This document shows positions 36,713 to 45,597 of a stretch of DNA of 64,000 bases, in pieces. Source of the DNA: Marinobacter daepoensis DSM 16072 (GTDB lineage: Bacteria; Pseudomonadota; Gammaproteobacteria; Pseudomonadales; Oleiphilaceae); the NCBI RefSeq assembly GCF_000421165.1, contig NZ_ATWI01000010.1, positions 372,001 to 436,000 of the forward strand. The letters run 5' to 3'. How positions within the stretch are numbered: position 1 is the first letter of the stretch; the number at the start of each line of letters is the position of its first letter. The position numbers and the translations under genes are program-made. A model generated the notes under the pieces. The model made no database searches and was not told where the DNA came from. It worked only from the letters and a program-made list of their open reading frames with translations.

Positions 36713-36722
36713 TTGTTTTTGT
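36713..36722 (-). promoter_or_regulatory. A-rich Hfq/Crc-type motif in the AupA-like leader
   Basis: The minus strand reads ACAAAAACAA, containing the AAnAAnAA pattern known from Hfq/Crc targets in Pseudomonas. It is about 11 nt upstream of the GGAG site and 21 nt upstream of the start codon, where binding would block ribosome loading. The same decamer recurs in the CrcZ-like RNA. Function is inferred. Confidence 0.5.
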
Positions 36723-36939
36723 GCTCAGCCCCGAGGGAGTCCATTCAGGGCTGGTACGCTTGTTCAGGCTCAAGTGTATGGGGCTTGTCTTATCGGGACG
36801 TTGGCATTTTTGACACAACGGAGTGTCGGTATAACCACGTAGATAGAGGATTAATTAAAATCGCCTATAACTCATGAGGTTAATGTGGTTTTTGTGTGAA
36901 GGATTATTGCAGAATGTTTCTGATTTTGTGAGGGGGGAC

Positions 36940-36970
36940 AAAAAAAGCCCCCTGACGGGGGCTTTTTTTT
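36940..36970. terminator. Bidirectional intrinsic terminator of the PEP-CTERM gene
   Basis: AGCCCCC/GGGGGCT stem with TGAC loop, seven A before and eight T after, 20 bp past the stop of the minus-strand PEP-CTERM gene. Confidence 0.92.
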
Positions 36971-36989
36971 GTGTCAATAAAGCTGACGC

Positions 36990-37538
36990 TTACGCGTTCT
37001 TCTGTACCTTACGTCTGACCGTCATCAATCCAAGGATACCCAGACCCATGAGCCCGAGTGTGCCTGGTTCGGTAACCGAAACCGGCTTGCCGAAGATGGC
37101 AACGTGGGAAATGGCTCCCTGGTTCGGATAGAAGTCTCTGAGGTCCAGAACTTCCTGGCCATCCCAGCTACCCAGGTCAAACAGGTATTGGGGCTGATTG
37201 CCGTCTTTAACGACCAGATAGCACTCGGGGCAGAGGATATAATCAGGTCCGTCCCAGGTTATGAGCGCGTTGTTCGGGTCACCCGTAAATTGGGTTGTGT
37301 AGGAGGACAGGAATGAGCCTTCTTCTGATCCGCCGTAATTGGATTTATACAACAGGGTCAGGTCGGAAGTGCCAAAGATCGAGGCGACATCACTGGCATC
37401 CAGAGTCGGATTGGGCGTGCCCGTGACAGTATGCTGAGCATCCGAGGGTCCAAGAACCAGGGCCAGCGCGCCTACGGACCAGCTTAGTGCTAATCCTGCC
37501 ACAGCGTACTTCATCGTTTTCATTGTAGCGTTCATCAT
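36990..37538 (-). CDS. PEP-CTERM sorting-domain exported protein
   Basis: 182 residues with a signal peptide (KYAVAGLALSWSVGALA), an extracytoplasmic body with a Cys pair (CPEC), and a C-terminal VTEPGTLGLMGLGILGLM then RRK tail. That is the exosortase substrate layout: EP motif, hydrophobic helix, basic end. The proline between the two (PEP) is replaced by T-E-P, a known variant. Such proteins accompany exopolysaccharide secretion and biofilm matrix. No exosortase (EpsH/XrtA) is in the window. AAGG is present 6 nt before the ATG. A likely sigma-54 promoter lies upstream. Confidence 0.85.
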   Translation of the reverse strand: MMNATMKTMKYAVAGLALSWSVGALALVLGPSDAQHTVTGTPNPTLDASDVASIFGTSDLTLLYKSNYGGSEEGSFLSSYTTQFTGDPNNALITWDGPDYILCPECYLVVKDGNQPQYLFDLGSWDGQEVLDLRDFYPNQGAISHVAIFGKPVSVTEPGTLGLMGLGILGLMTVRRKVQKNA

Positions 37539-37614
37539 TGTTCACCTTCTTCAGGGCAAGCCCTGATCTCTAATACAGCTAAAAAGCAATCCCTGCTGTT
37601 GCCAATGATCTCAA

Positions 37615-37630
37615 GCATCATCTGTGCCTG
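37615..37630 (-). promoter_or_regulatory. Candidate sigma-54 promoter of the PEP-CTERM gene
   Basis: The minus strand reads CAGGCACAGATGATGC: GG at 37628-37627, exactly 10 nt, GC at 37616-37615, with GGCAC in the -24 box and TGC in the -12 box. Transcription would start near 37603, giving a leader of about 65 nt. In other bacteria PEP-CTERM genes are driven by sigma-54 with the PrsK/PrsR pair. Confidence 0.5.
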
Positions 37631-37803
37631 ATAACTAATTTGCTTTAAAAACATGGTGTTAAGTTTGTTATGGCAGGGAGGGTGTTGTGATGTGTAAACA
37701 AGCTCGACATGGTGTAGTGTGGTTTTCCGAAGGTTGGTCTCGAGCCTGGGTGGCACTGGTGTGAATGAAACCAGAGCGTCCAGCAGAGGGATAGTCTTTG
37801 TTT

Positions 37804-37860
37804 ATGGATATCCATTTTTCGATTCAGTATTTCGATATCTTTTAGATATACAATGTATAT
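37804..37860. promoter_or_regulatory. Palindrome cluster upstream of the small RHH gene, possible operator
   Basis: Within a 355-bp A/T-rich intergenic stretch (37539-37893) there are three dyads: ATGGATATCCAT (perfect, 37804-37815), GATATC (37834-37839) and ATATAC-AAT-GTATAT (37846-37860). The last lies 33 bp before the ribbon-helix-helix gene, at promoter distance, so autoregulation is conceivable. Nothing else is seen in this stretch except the sigma-54 site on the other strand. Confidence 0.45.
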
Positions 37861-37893
37861 ACTTATTGGAGCCTTTGGTGATGTGGACTTTAT

Positions 37894-38094
37894 ATGGCCG
37901 ATGATCGTATTTCCGACAAACAAGCAGGATTGAGCAAGAAGAAAGCGGGTAAGAAAGACTCGCAGCTGCTGATACGGATTAACAGTGCGGAGCGCGATGA
38001 GTTCGTATCGTTGTGCGAAGAGCTGGATACAAGCGCGGCAAGAGAAATTCGAAAGTTCATTCGTAGTTTCATCCGAATCAACAAGGATGAGTGA
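37894..38094 (+). CDS. Small ribbon-helix-helix-like protein, 66 aa
   Basis: After a basic N-terminal arm (SKKKAGKKDS), QLLIRINSAERDEFVSLCEEL then TSAAREIRKFIRSFI fits the beta strand-helix-helix of RHH repressors (Arc/CopG type). It could be a small DNA-binding regulator. GTGGA lies 7 nt upstream of the ATG. A second small basic gene follows after 39 bp on the same strand. No toxin partner is visible, so it does not look like a toxin-antitoxin pair. The opposite-strand reading here is discarded as a shadow. Confidence 0.6.
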   Translation: MADDRISDKQAGLSKKKAGKKDSQLLIRINSAERDEFVSLCEELDTSAAREIRKFIRSFIRINKDE

Positions 38095-38133
38095 AGGCGT
38101 TAACCCAAGCGAGCATCCGTAAGGAGTCTAAGT

Positions 38134-38259
38134 ATGTCTAAGAAAGCGTCTAAAGAAGTAGCTAACCTCAAGCAGGAAATCAAAGCCCGTAAGGCCAAGA
38201 TTGCCAAGCAGGAGAGCAAGGTCAAGCGTCTTAAGAAAAAGCTTAAGAAAGCGGCCTAA
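38134..38259 (+). CDS. Very small Lys-rich coiled-coil protein, 41 aa
   Basis: A 41-codon gene with a strong AAGGAG site 8 nt before the ATG. The product starts MSKKASKEVANLKQE and is almost entirely Lys/Ala/Glu helix with heptad spacing (VANLKQEI, KIAKQESKVKRLKKKL). 17 of 41 residues are Lys. It may bind nucleic acid or act as a small oligomeric protein; I recognise no family. It shares orientation with the RHH-like gene and ends before a terminator at 38318-38346. Confidence 0.65.
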   Translation: MSKKASKEVANLKQEIKARKAKIAKQESKVKRLKKKLKKAA

Positions 38260-38317
38260 GCGACCAGCTGGTCATTAGCGTTCGCGCCCGGCGAGAACGT
38301 TATCGGCCGCTGTATTC

Positions 38318-38346
38318 AAAAGCCTCGCCCAGTGCGGGGCTTTTTT
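38318..38346 (+). terminator. Intrinsic terminator of the small-gene pair
   Basis: AGCCTCGC/GCGGGGCT (one G-T pair), loop CCAGT, four A before and six T after. It lies 60 bp past the 41-aa gene. Confidence 0.88.
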
Positions 38347-38435
38347 GTGGGCTGACTATAACGTGGTTGGCTGCAGGGCAAATGGTTGACGCTGGGTGGT
38401 AAAAGCTTGAGGTGTGGTGTTAGCTGCTTGAAATA

Positions 38436-38512
<77 letters not shown>

Positions 38513-38572
38513 GGAAAGGAAAACGGGCGCCATTATACCCGTGAGAGGTGGCGCCCGCTACTGTCTTGGGGG

Positions 38573-40435
<1,863 letters not shown>

Positions 40436-40553
40436 AGACACCCTGTGAACTCGCTTTTAAAAAGGAAAAAAGTTAAACAGCCATTATAGCTGTCGCTCGG
40501 TTGCGCTGCCACCGATTGGTTAGATGGTGATCAGGGCAACAGGTTTCAAGTGC

Positions 40554-42305
40554 TCAGCTCTCAGCCTTCGGATTTAACGTACCTGCGCTGAGCGTTCGGA
40601 GCTCCTCCCGTTCTTCCGGGGAGAGCTTTGCCAGATTCCGGAGCAAAGTTGCCAGTCTTTGCTGACGCGCGGCCTCTTCGTTCGGGCTCAGCAGTTCTCT
40701 GGCGGCTGCCAGTGTGCTGTCCCGGGCCGGTATGTGCTCCAGTTCGTCAAACAGGTTGTAGAACCTGTCTCTGGCCTGCTTGTTCGTAGCCAGCCCCGTT
40801 ACCAGTGCTTTTCGGGTCTGTATGTTCTCTGTCAGCATCCAGCGGGAAAGCCGCCCGGCGTGTTCGAGTTGCCGGGTATTGTCCGCCAGGGCCTTTACTT
40901 CGGTGGCCAGCTCCGGAGCTTCGAGTAAGGCAAGGCACAGCGTACTGTCTTTGCTGAGCTTGACGTCGATGCGCTCTTCCGGGGCGCGGTTCTGATTTTC
41001 CCGGCGCCAGCCCCGGGGCTTGTAGTCTTGCCCCTGTTTTCGGTCCTGCCATTGTTTGCGGCCACCGCAAAGGCGGAGCATTTCGTGCCACATGGCATCT
41101 CGCAAGGTGCTGCGAGGCATCTTGTTCAGGAGCGGTTCGACCCTGGAGCGAAGCTCTCCCCGGTTCTCCGGTAGTTGCAGGTCCAGGCCGTCGCTCTGGC
41201 GGTCGAACAGATAGCGAGAGAAGGGTGTTGCGCCTTCAATGCGCTGTTGGAAGGCCTGAGGGCCTTCCTTTCGAACCAGTGTGTCTGGATCTTCTCCTTC
41301 AGGAAGCATCAGAAATTGCAGATGCAGTCCGTCTGCCATCAGTTCCAGGGCGTTTTCCATGGCCCGGTCGGCGGCCCGAAAGCCTGCCTGATCGCCGTCA
41401 AAACAGAACACAATGTGGCGCACCTGCCTGAGTAAAGCTGTCAGGCTGTCCTGATTGGTTGCCGTTCCGAGCATGGCGACGGCATAGTGAATGCCGTGCT
41501 GGGCCAGGGCAATGACGTCCATGTAGCCTTCAACCACCAGCAGTTTGTCCAGTTGCCGGATGGTCTGCCGGGCCTCAAACAAGCCGTAGATTTCCCGGCT
41601 CTTGTGGAAAACGTCTGATTCCGGCGAGTTGATGTATTTTGCTTTGTCGTCGCCCAGAGTGCGTCCGCCAAACGCCACTGTTTTGCCACGGGTGTTCCGG
41701 ATCGGGAACATGACCCTGTTGCGGAACAGGTCTCTTGGGCGTCCGTACTGATCGGAAACCGTCCGGGTTTCAATCAGTGGGTCTTTCAGGTCTTTTGGCG
41801 CTGCGTCATACAGGGCGGCGCCGGTGCCCGGAGCGTAGCCAATCTGGTATTGCTGGATAATCGTGTCATCCAGCCCCCGTTGTTTCAGATAATCTCGAGC
41901 ATGGTTGCCCTGAGGGCTCGTCAGTGCTGAGTGATAGAATCGGTTGGCGAAGTCCAGCGCGTCGGTCAGCGTCCGGGCTTGTTGCATTTCCTGCTTGGCC
42001 GCCCGATCGTAGGGCACTTCCAGTCCTGCGCGTTTGGCGAGTTCCTCGACCGCATCAGTAAAGCCCAGGCCGTCAAATTCACGAACGAAGCTGATGGCAT
42101 CCCCGTGCGCGCCGCACCCGAAACAGTGATAAAAACCTTTATCTGGACGGACATTGAACGACGGTGTTTTCTCGTCGTGGAACGGGCAGCAGGCTTTGTA
42201 GTTGGCGCCGGCCTTTTTCAGGGTGATCCGTGAGCCGATCAGTTCTGCCAGGTCAATTCGATCCAGCAGGTCTTCAACAAAACGTTGAGGAATCAGTCCG
42301 CTCAT
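40554..42305 (-). CDS. dnaG: DNA primase
   Basis: 583 residues. N-terminal CHC2 zinc ribbon (CPFHDEKTPSFNVRPD then HCFGCGAHGD), TOPRIM core (VVEGYMDVIALAQHG, with the DGDQAG acidic motif) and a helical C-terminal helicase-binding domain (about residues 440-583) that ends LRTLSAG. It primes replication and recruits DnaB. It is a little shorter than many gammaproteobacterial primases but has all domains. The gene follows rpsU behind an internal terminator and precedes rpoD by 118 bp. Confidence 0.96.
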   Translation of the reverse strand: MSGLIPQRFVEDLLDRIDLAELIGSRITLKKAGANYKACCPFHDEKTPSFNVRPDKGFYHCFGCGAHGDAISFVREFDGLGFTDAVEELAKRAGLEVPYDRAAKQEMQQARTLTDALDFANRFYHSALTSPQGNHARDYLKQRGLDDTIIQQYQIGYAPGTGAALYDAAPKDLKDPLIETRTVSDQYGRPRDLFRNRVMFPIRNTRGKTVAFGGRTLGDDKAKYINSPESDVFHKSREIYGLFEARQTIRQLDKLLVVEGYMDVIALAQHGIHYAVAMLGTATNQDSLTALLRQVRHIVFCFDGDQAGFRAADRAMENALELMADGLHLQFLMLPEGEDPDTLVRKEGPQAFQQRIEGATPFSRYLFDRQSDGLDLQLPENRGELRSRVEPLLNKMPRSTLRDAMWHEMLRLCGGRKQWQDRKQGQDYKPRGWRRENQNRAPEERIDVKLSKDSTLCLALLEAPELATEVKALADNTRQLEHAGRLSRWMLTENIQTRKALVTGLATNKQARDRFYNLFDELEHIPARDSTLAAARELLSPNEEAARQQRLATLLRNLAKLSPEEREELRTLSAGTLNPKAES

Positions 42306-42358
42306 GATGGCTCCACTTCAGCCCGGGTGCCGGTTGCGAGTCTGCTTTCGCCATAGCC

Positions 42359-42394
42359 AAAAATGCCGCCGAAGCCAGGCCTCGGCGGCATTTT
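42359..42394 (-). terminator. Internal terminator between rpsU and dnaG
   Basis: A perfect 13-bp stem AAAATGCCGCCGA/TCGGCGGCATTTT (42360-42372 and 42382-42394) with 9-nt loop and a T tract on both strands. In E. coli an internal terminator at the same place lowers dnaG relative to rpsU, and this one fits that role. Confidence 0.85.
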
Positions 42395-42459
42395 CAGCTT
42401 GCCGGGTAAGGCAAAACGCCATTCCGGCAATCAGTTGTGCAGTCGATGCTCGCCTGAAC

Positions 42460-42675
42460 TCAGTACAGACGCTCGAACTTGCGCTGTTCCCGCTGAAGCT
42501 TCTTGAGATGACGCTTAACGGCAGCAGCTGCTTTACGCTTACGAACAGCGGTCGGCTTCTCGTAGTGTTCACGACGACGTACTTCTGACAGTACACCGGC
42601 TTTTTCGCAAGAACGCTTGAAGCGACGCAGTGCTACGTCAAATGGCTCATTCTCTTTCACTTTAACAGCTGGCAT
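42460..42675 (-). CDS. rpsU: 30S ribosomal protein bS21
   Basis: 71 residues, [21 protein letters not shown] start and Arg/Lys-rich C-terminus, the typical bS21. It takes part in translation initiation at the mRNA anti-Shine-Dalgarno region. It heads the macromolecular synthesis operon, driven by a strong promoter at 42791-42819, and is divergent from tsaD. Confidence 0.97.
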   Translation of the reverse strand: MPAVKVKENEPFDVALRRFKRSCEKAGVLSEVRRREHYEKPTAVRKRKAAAAVKRHLKKLQREQRKFERLY

Positions 42676-42790
42676 TCGAAAATCACCTACCTGATAGATT
42701 CGGTTTCAATGTGTTCCGCAGGACTGGCCGTGCGGCTCGATCCCTGGTCAGATTGGCTAAAACTCGACCAGTGCATATTTTAGGGCGGCA

Positions 42791-42819
42791 ATAATAGCCG
42801 TTGGGCTGGCTCAGGTCAA
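42791..42819 (-). promoter_or_regulatory. Sigma-70 promoter of rpsU-dnaG-rpoD
   Basis: On the minus strand TTGACC (42819-42814), a 17-bp spacer and TATTAT (42796-42791). Strong match to consensus; the leader to rpsU would be about 110 nt. Confidence 0.75.
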
Positions 42820-42907
42820 TCACTGTTCAATGAAACTGCCGGAAGCTTTCGGGTTTCTGCTAAAATGCCCGGAACACTTCAGACACTTTTCAGATTTAGT
42901 ACCCATT

Positions 42908-43963
42908 ATGCTGATTCTCGGTATTGAAACGTCTTGTGATGAGACCGGTGTGGCCCTGTATGACGACCAGCAGGGGCTGCTTGCTCACGCGCTTTACAGT
43001 CAGATCGATATGCACGCTGATTATGGTGGTGTTGTGCCCGAACTGGCTTCCCGCGACCATGTGCGCAAACTGTTGCCTCTCTGTGATCAGGTGTTGGTGC
43101 AGGCGGGGAAAACGCGTTCAGATATCGAGGGTATTGCCTACACGGCAGGGCCTGGCCTGATCGGAGCCTTGATGGTGGGAGGTTCTGTCGCTCACGCGCT
43201 TGGATTTGCGCTGGGGGTGCCGGTCCTGGGGGTGCATCACATGGAAGGGCATTTGCTGGCCCCGATGTTGGAGGATAACCCGCCGGCTTTCCCGTTTGTG
43301 GCATTGCTTGTGTCTGGAGGTCATACCCAACTGGTCCGGGTTGACGGGATCGGCGAGTACGAGATGTTGGGGGAGTCGGTGGACGACGCGGCAGGTGAAG
43401 CCTTTGATAAGGCTGCCAAGATGCTGGGGCTGGATTACCCCGGAGGACCGAGAGTGGCGGCGCTGGCAGAAAAGGGCACGGAAGGACGGTACCGGTTCCC
43501 TCGGCCTATGACCGACCGGCCCGGCCTGGACTTCTCATTCAGCGGTCTTAAGACCTTCACCTTGAATACGGTGAATGCGGCCTCGGACGCCGGCAAACTG
43601 GGTGAGCAGGAAAAAGCCGACATTGCTCTGGCTTTCGAAGCGGCGGTGGTGGATACACTGACGATCAAGTGTCGCCGGGCGCTGCAACAGACCGGCTGCC
43701 TGCGTCTGGTGATTGCTGGTGGAGTGAGTGCCAATAAACGTTTGCGTTCAGCTCTGGAAGTTATGGCCCAAAAGCTCGGTGGGTCAGTCTTTTATGCCCG
43801 CCCCGAATTCTGCACGGATAACGGTGCGATGATTGCCTATGCCGGTGCCCGGCGTTTAAGCGTGGGGCAGCGGGACGGAGAACGGATTGTGGCGGTGCCC
43901 CGGTGGCCGATGAATACCCTGCCACCGGTGGCCGAGCCCCGTCAGAACGGGCTGGTGGATTAG
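42908..43963 (+). CDS. tsaD: TsaD, tRNA N6-threonylcarbamoyladenosine transferase subunit
   Basis: 351 residues from the ATG at 42908 ([17 protein letters not shown]). The metal-binding HHMEGH motif gives His111 and His115, and later [16 protein letters not shown] and the SGLKT segment are canonical. It transfers the threonylcarbamoyl group to A37 of ANN-decoding tRNAs with TsaB, TsaE and TsaC, none of which are in this window. Divergent from rpsU, as in many gammaproteobacteria. Confidence 0.97.
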   Translation: MLILGIETSCDETGVALYDDQQGLLAHALYSQIDMHADYGGVVPELASRDHVRKLLPLCDQVLVQAGKTRSDIEGIAYTAGPGLIGALMVGGSVAHALGFALGVPVLGVHHMEGHLLAPMLEDNPPAFPFVALLVSGGHTQLVRVDGIGEYEMLGESVDDAAGEAFDKAAKMLGLDYPGGPRVAALAEKGTEGRYRFPRPMTDRPGLDFSFSGLKTFTLNTVNAASDAGKLGEQEKADIALAFEAAVVDTLTIKCRRALQQTGCLRLVIAGGVSANKRLRSALEVMAQKLGGSVFYARPEFCTDNGAMIAYAGARRLSVGQRDGERIVAVPRWPMNTLPPVAEPRQNGLVD

Positions 43964-43974
43964 GTGCTCGACAT

Positions 43975-44568
43975 CTAAAGCCCGGTTTCGCGCCCCTGGG
44001 CAAGGCGTATCAGATTGTTGCGATGCCGCACAACGATCAGAAGGGCCAGAAGGCCGAACAGTGGCAGGGTTTCCGGTTCCAGCAGCGCGCTGATGGCCGG
44101 GCCGCTGGCAATGGCTACCAGTGATGCCAGGGCCGAAATGCGCCAGCGCCAGATCACCGCCAGCCACAAGCAAGCCATGATGATCGTGGTGAGTGGTGCC
44201 AGAGCCAGACCCGCTCCCAGTGCGGTAGCGACGCCTTTGCCCCCTTTGAAACGGTAAAAGGCCGGGATCATATGGCCGGTTACGGCGAACAGTGCAACCA
44301 TGGCCTGAACCAGAATGGACATTCCAAAGGTGTGTGCCAGCCAGACGGGCAGCCAGCCTTTGAAGGCGTCGAGCGCCAGGGTGGCTACGGCGGGTTGCCA
44401 GCCTCCGGCGCGATAGACGTTGGTTGCACCCGGGTTGCCGGACCCCAGGGCTCGTGGGTCCGGGAGTTTCCAGTGTCGGCAAACGGGGATCGCGAACAGC
44501 ACTGAGCCGCCCAGATACGCACCTGCGCAGAGTAAGACAATCAGAAATGCTTGGCTGTTAGCATCCAT
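43975..44568 (-). CDS. plsY: Acyl-phosphate glycerol-3-phosphate acyltransferase PlsY
   Basis: 197 residues, an inner membrane protein with about five hydrophobic helices. The motifs GSGNPGATNVYR, KGGKGVAT and HRNNLIRL near the end match PlsY active site loops. It makes lysophosphatidate from acyl-phosphate. The start at 44568 (MDANSQ) begins immediately before the first helix; longer readings add a non-membrane leader. Convergent with tsaD, divergent from folB. Confidence 0.95.
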   Translation of the reverse strand: MDANSQAFLIVLLCAGAYLGGSVLFAIPVCRHWKLPDPRALGSGNPGATNVYRAGGWQPAVATLALDAFKGWLPVWLAHTFGMSILVQAMVALFAVTGHMIPAFYRFKGGKGVATALGAGLALAPLTTIIMACLWLAVIWRWRISALASLVAIASGPAISALLEPETLPLFGLLALLIVVRHRNNLIRLAQGRETGL

Positions 44569-44710
44569 CGCAAGACCAATGTGCAGAGACTGAGCCCTGT
44601 ATTCTGTGAGAAAATGCCCGCCCGGACACGGGCAGACCGGCAAAAAGTCACAGTATCGTCTGCTTGTGTAATGTTCAATCAGCCAAGAGTGGAAGACTCG
44701 GGAGACCAGT

Positions 44711-45082
44711 TTGGCTAAAGGTGTAAGAGACACCGTCCTGATTGAGGGGCTCGCGGTGGACGCGGTGATTGGTGTGTATGACTGGGAGAGGGAGATCACC
44801 CAGCAGCTGGTCGTGGATCTTGAGCTGGCTTGGGATAATTCGGTTCCGGGTGCGAGTGATGATGTGGCGGATGCTCTCGACTACGCGGAGGTCAGTGCGA
44901 AAGTCAGTGAGTGTCTGCAGTCACTCCAGCCCAGCCTGCTGGAAAAGGCAGCGGAAGACGTTGCAGCGTTGCTACAGTCTGAGTTCGGGGTTCGCTGGCT
45001 TCGCCTGACGCTGAGTAAGCCCGGGGCGGTACCGGCTGCGCGTTCGGTGGGTGTGCGTATTGAGCGGGGAGATAGGAAGTGA
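44711..45082 (+). CDS. folB: Dihydroneopterin aldolase
   Basis: 123 residues with a TTG start; CGGGAG sits 6 nt before it and no better ATG exists. The fold motifs DTVLIEGLAVDAVIGVYDWER and the active-site Glu/Lys (YAEVSAKVSE, LTLSKPGAV) match FolB. It produces 6-hydroxymethyl-dihydropterin in folate synthesis. The stop overlaps the start of the adjacent HPPK-like gene by 4 bp (GTGA). Confidence 0.93.
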   Translation: MAKGVRDTVLIEGLAVDAVIGVYDWEREITQQLVVDLELAWDNSVPGASDDVADALDYAEVSAKVSECLQSLQPSLLEKAAEDVAALLQSEFGVRWLRLTLSKPGAVPAARSVGVRIERGDRK

Positions 45083-45597
45083 AGCGGGTGTACGTCAGCA
45101 TTGGCAGCAATATTGATCGTTACCGGCATGTCACCGCTGCGCTGGATGCGTTGGCCGATTGGTTTGGGGATCTTGTGATCTCGCCGGTCTACGAAAGTGA
45201 GTCGGTGGGGTTTGATGGCTCGAACTTTCTGAATCTGGTGGTGGGCGTGGACACCGACGAGCCCGTTGGGAGGCTTTCCCGGCGTTTTAAAGCGCTGGAG
45301 GCCGATAATGGCCGAAAAGCGAGCGCCCCGAAATTCAGCCCCCGGACTCTGGATCTGGATATCCTGACCTGGGGGGATGCCGTCGGTACCGTGGATGGCG
45401 TTGAGTTGCCCCGGGCCGAAATTCTCAAAAACGCCTTTGTCCTGAGGCCGCTGGCCGACATCGCGCCGGGCGATCAACACCCGGTGTGTGGTGAGTGCTA
45501 CGGAGAGCTCTGGCGTGCCTACCAGCGGGACCAGAAACTCTGGCCCGTGGATTTTAGCTGGCGGGAGCGACAGGTCTCCGCTTCAGCCCCTGCTTAG
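45079..45597 (+). CDS. folK: HPPK-like protein next to folB (divergent FolK paralogue)
   Basis: 172 residues, GTG start overlapping folB by 4 bp, with GGAG about 9 nt upstream. It begins KRVYVSIGSNIDRYRHVTAAL and keeps SPRTLDLDIL, the two metal-binding Asp of 6-hydroxymethyl-7,8-dihydropterin pyrophosphokinase. The segment that is normally GR...RWGPRTLDLD reads GRKASAPKFSPRTLDLD, so the catalytic-loop Trp is Phe and its basic residues are changed. A canonical second folK is at 49047. It may be a weaker or specialised HPPK. It overlaps the tail of pgi by 15 bp, end to end. Confidence 0.8.
   Translation: MKRVYVSIGSNIDRYRHVTAALDALADWFGDLVISPVYESESVGFDGSNFLNLVVGVDTDEPVGRLSRRFKALEADNGRKASAPKFSPRTLDLDILTWGDAVGTVDGVELPRAEILKNAFVLRPLADIAPGDQHPVCGECYGELWRAYQRDQKLWPVDFSWRERQVSASAPA

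Noticed and set aside
37890-38084. A 64-codon minus-strand frame overlapping the RHH-like gene
   Set aside because: Ser/Leu-rich complement of the Lys/Arg-rich RHH gene; the plus-strand reading has a coherent fold and a downstream partner.
37894-38259. Toxin-antitoxin pair hypothesis
   Set aside because: The RHH-like gene could be an antitoxin, but the 41-aa neighbour is a highly basic helix unlike RelE, MazF, HigB or ParE toxins, and no other toxin-like gene is adjacent.
45583-45597. Frameshift or truncation at the folK-like/pgi junction
   Set aside because: The 15-bp tail-to-tail overlap leaves both proteins at normal length with normal C-termini, so it is an ordinary convergent overlap.
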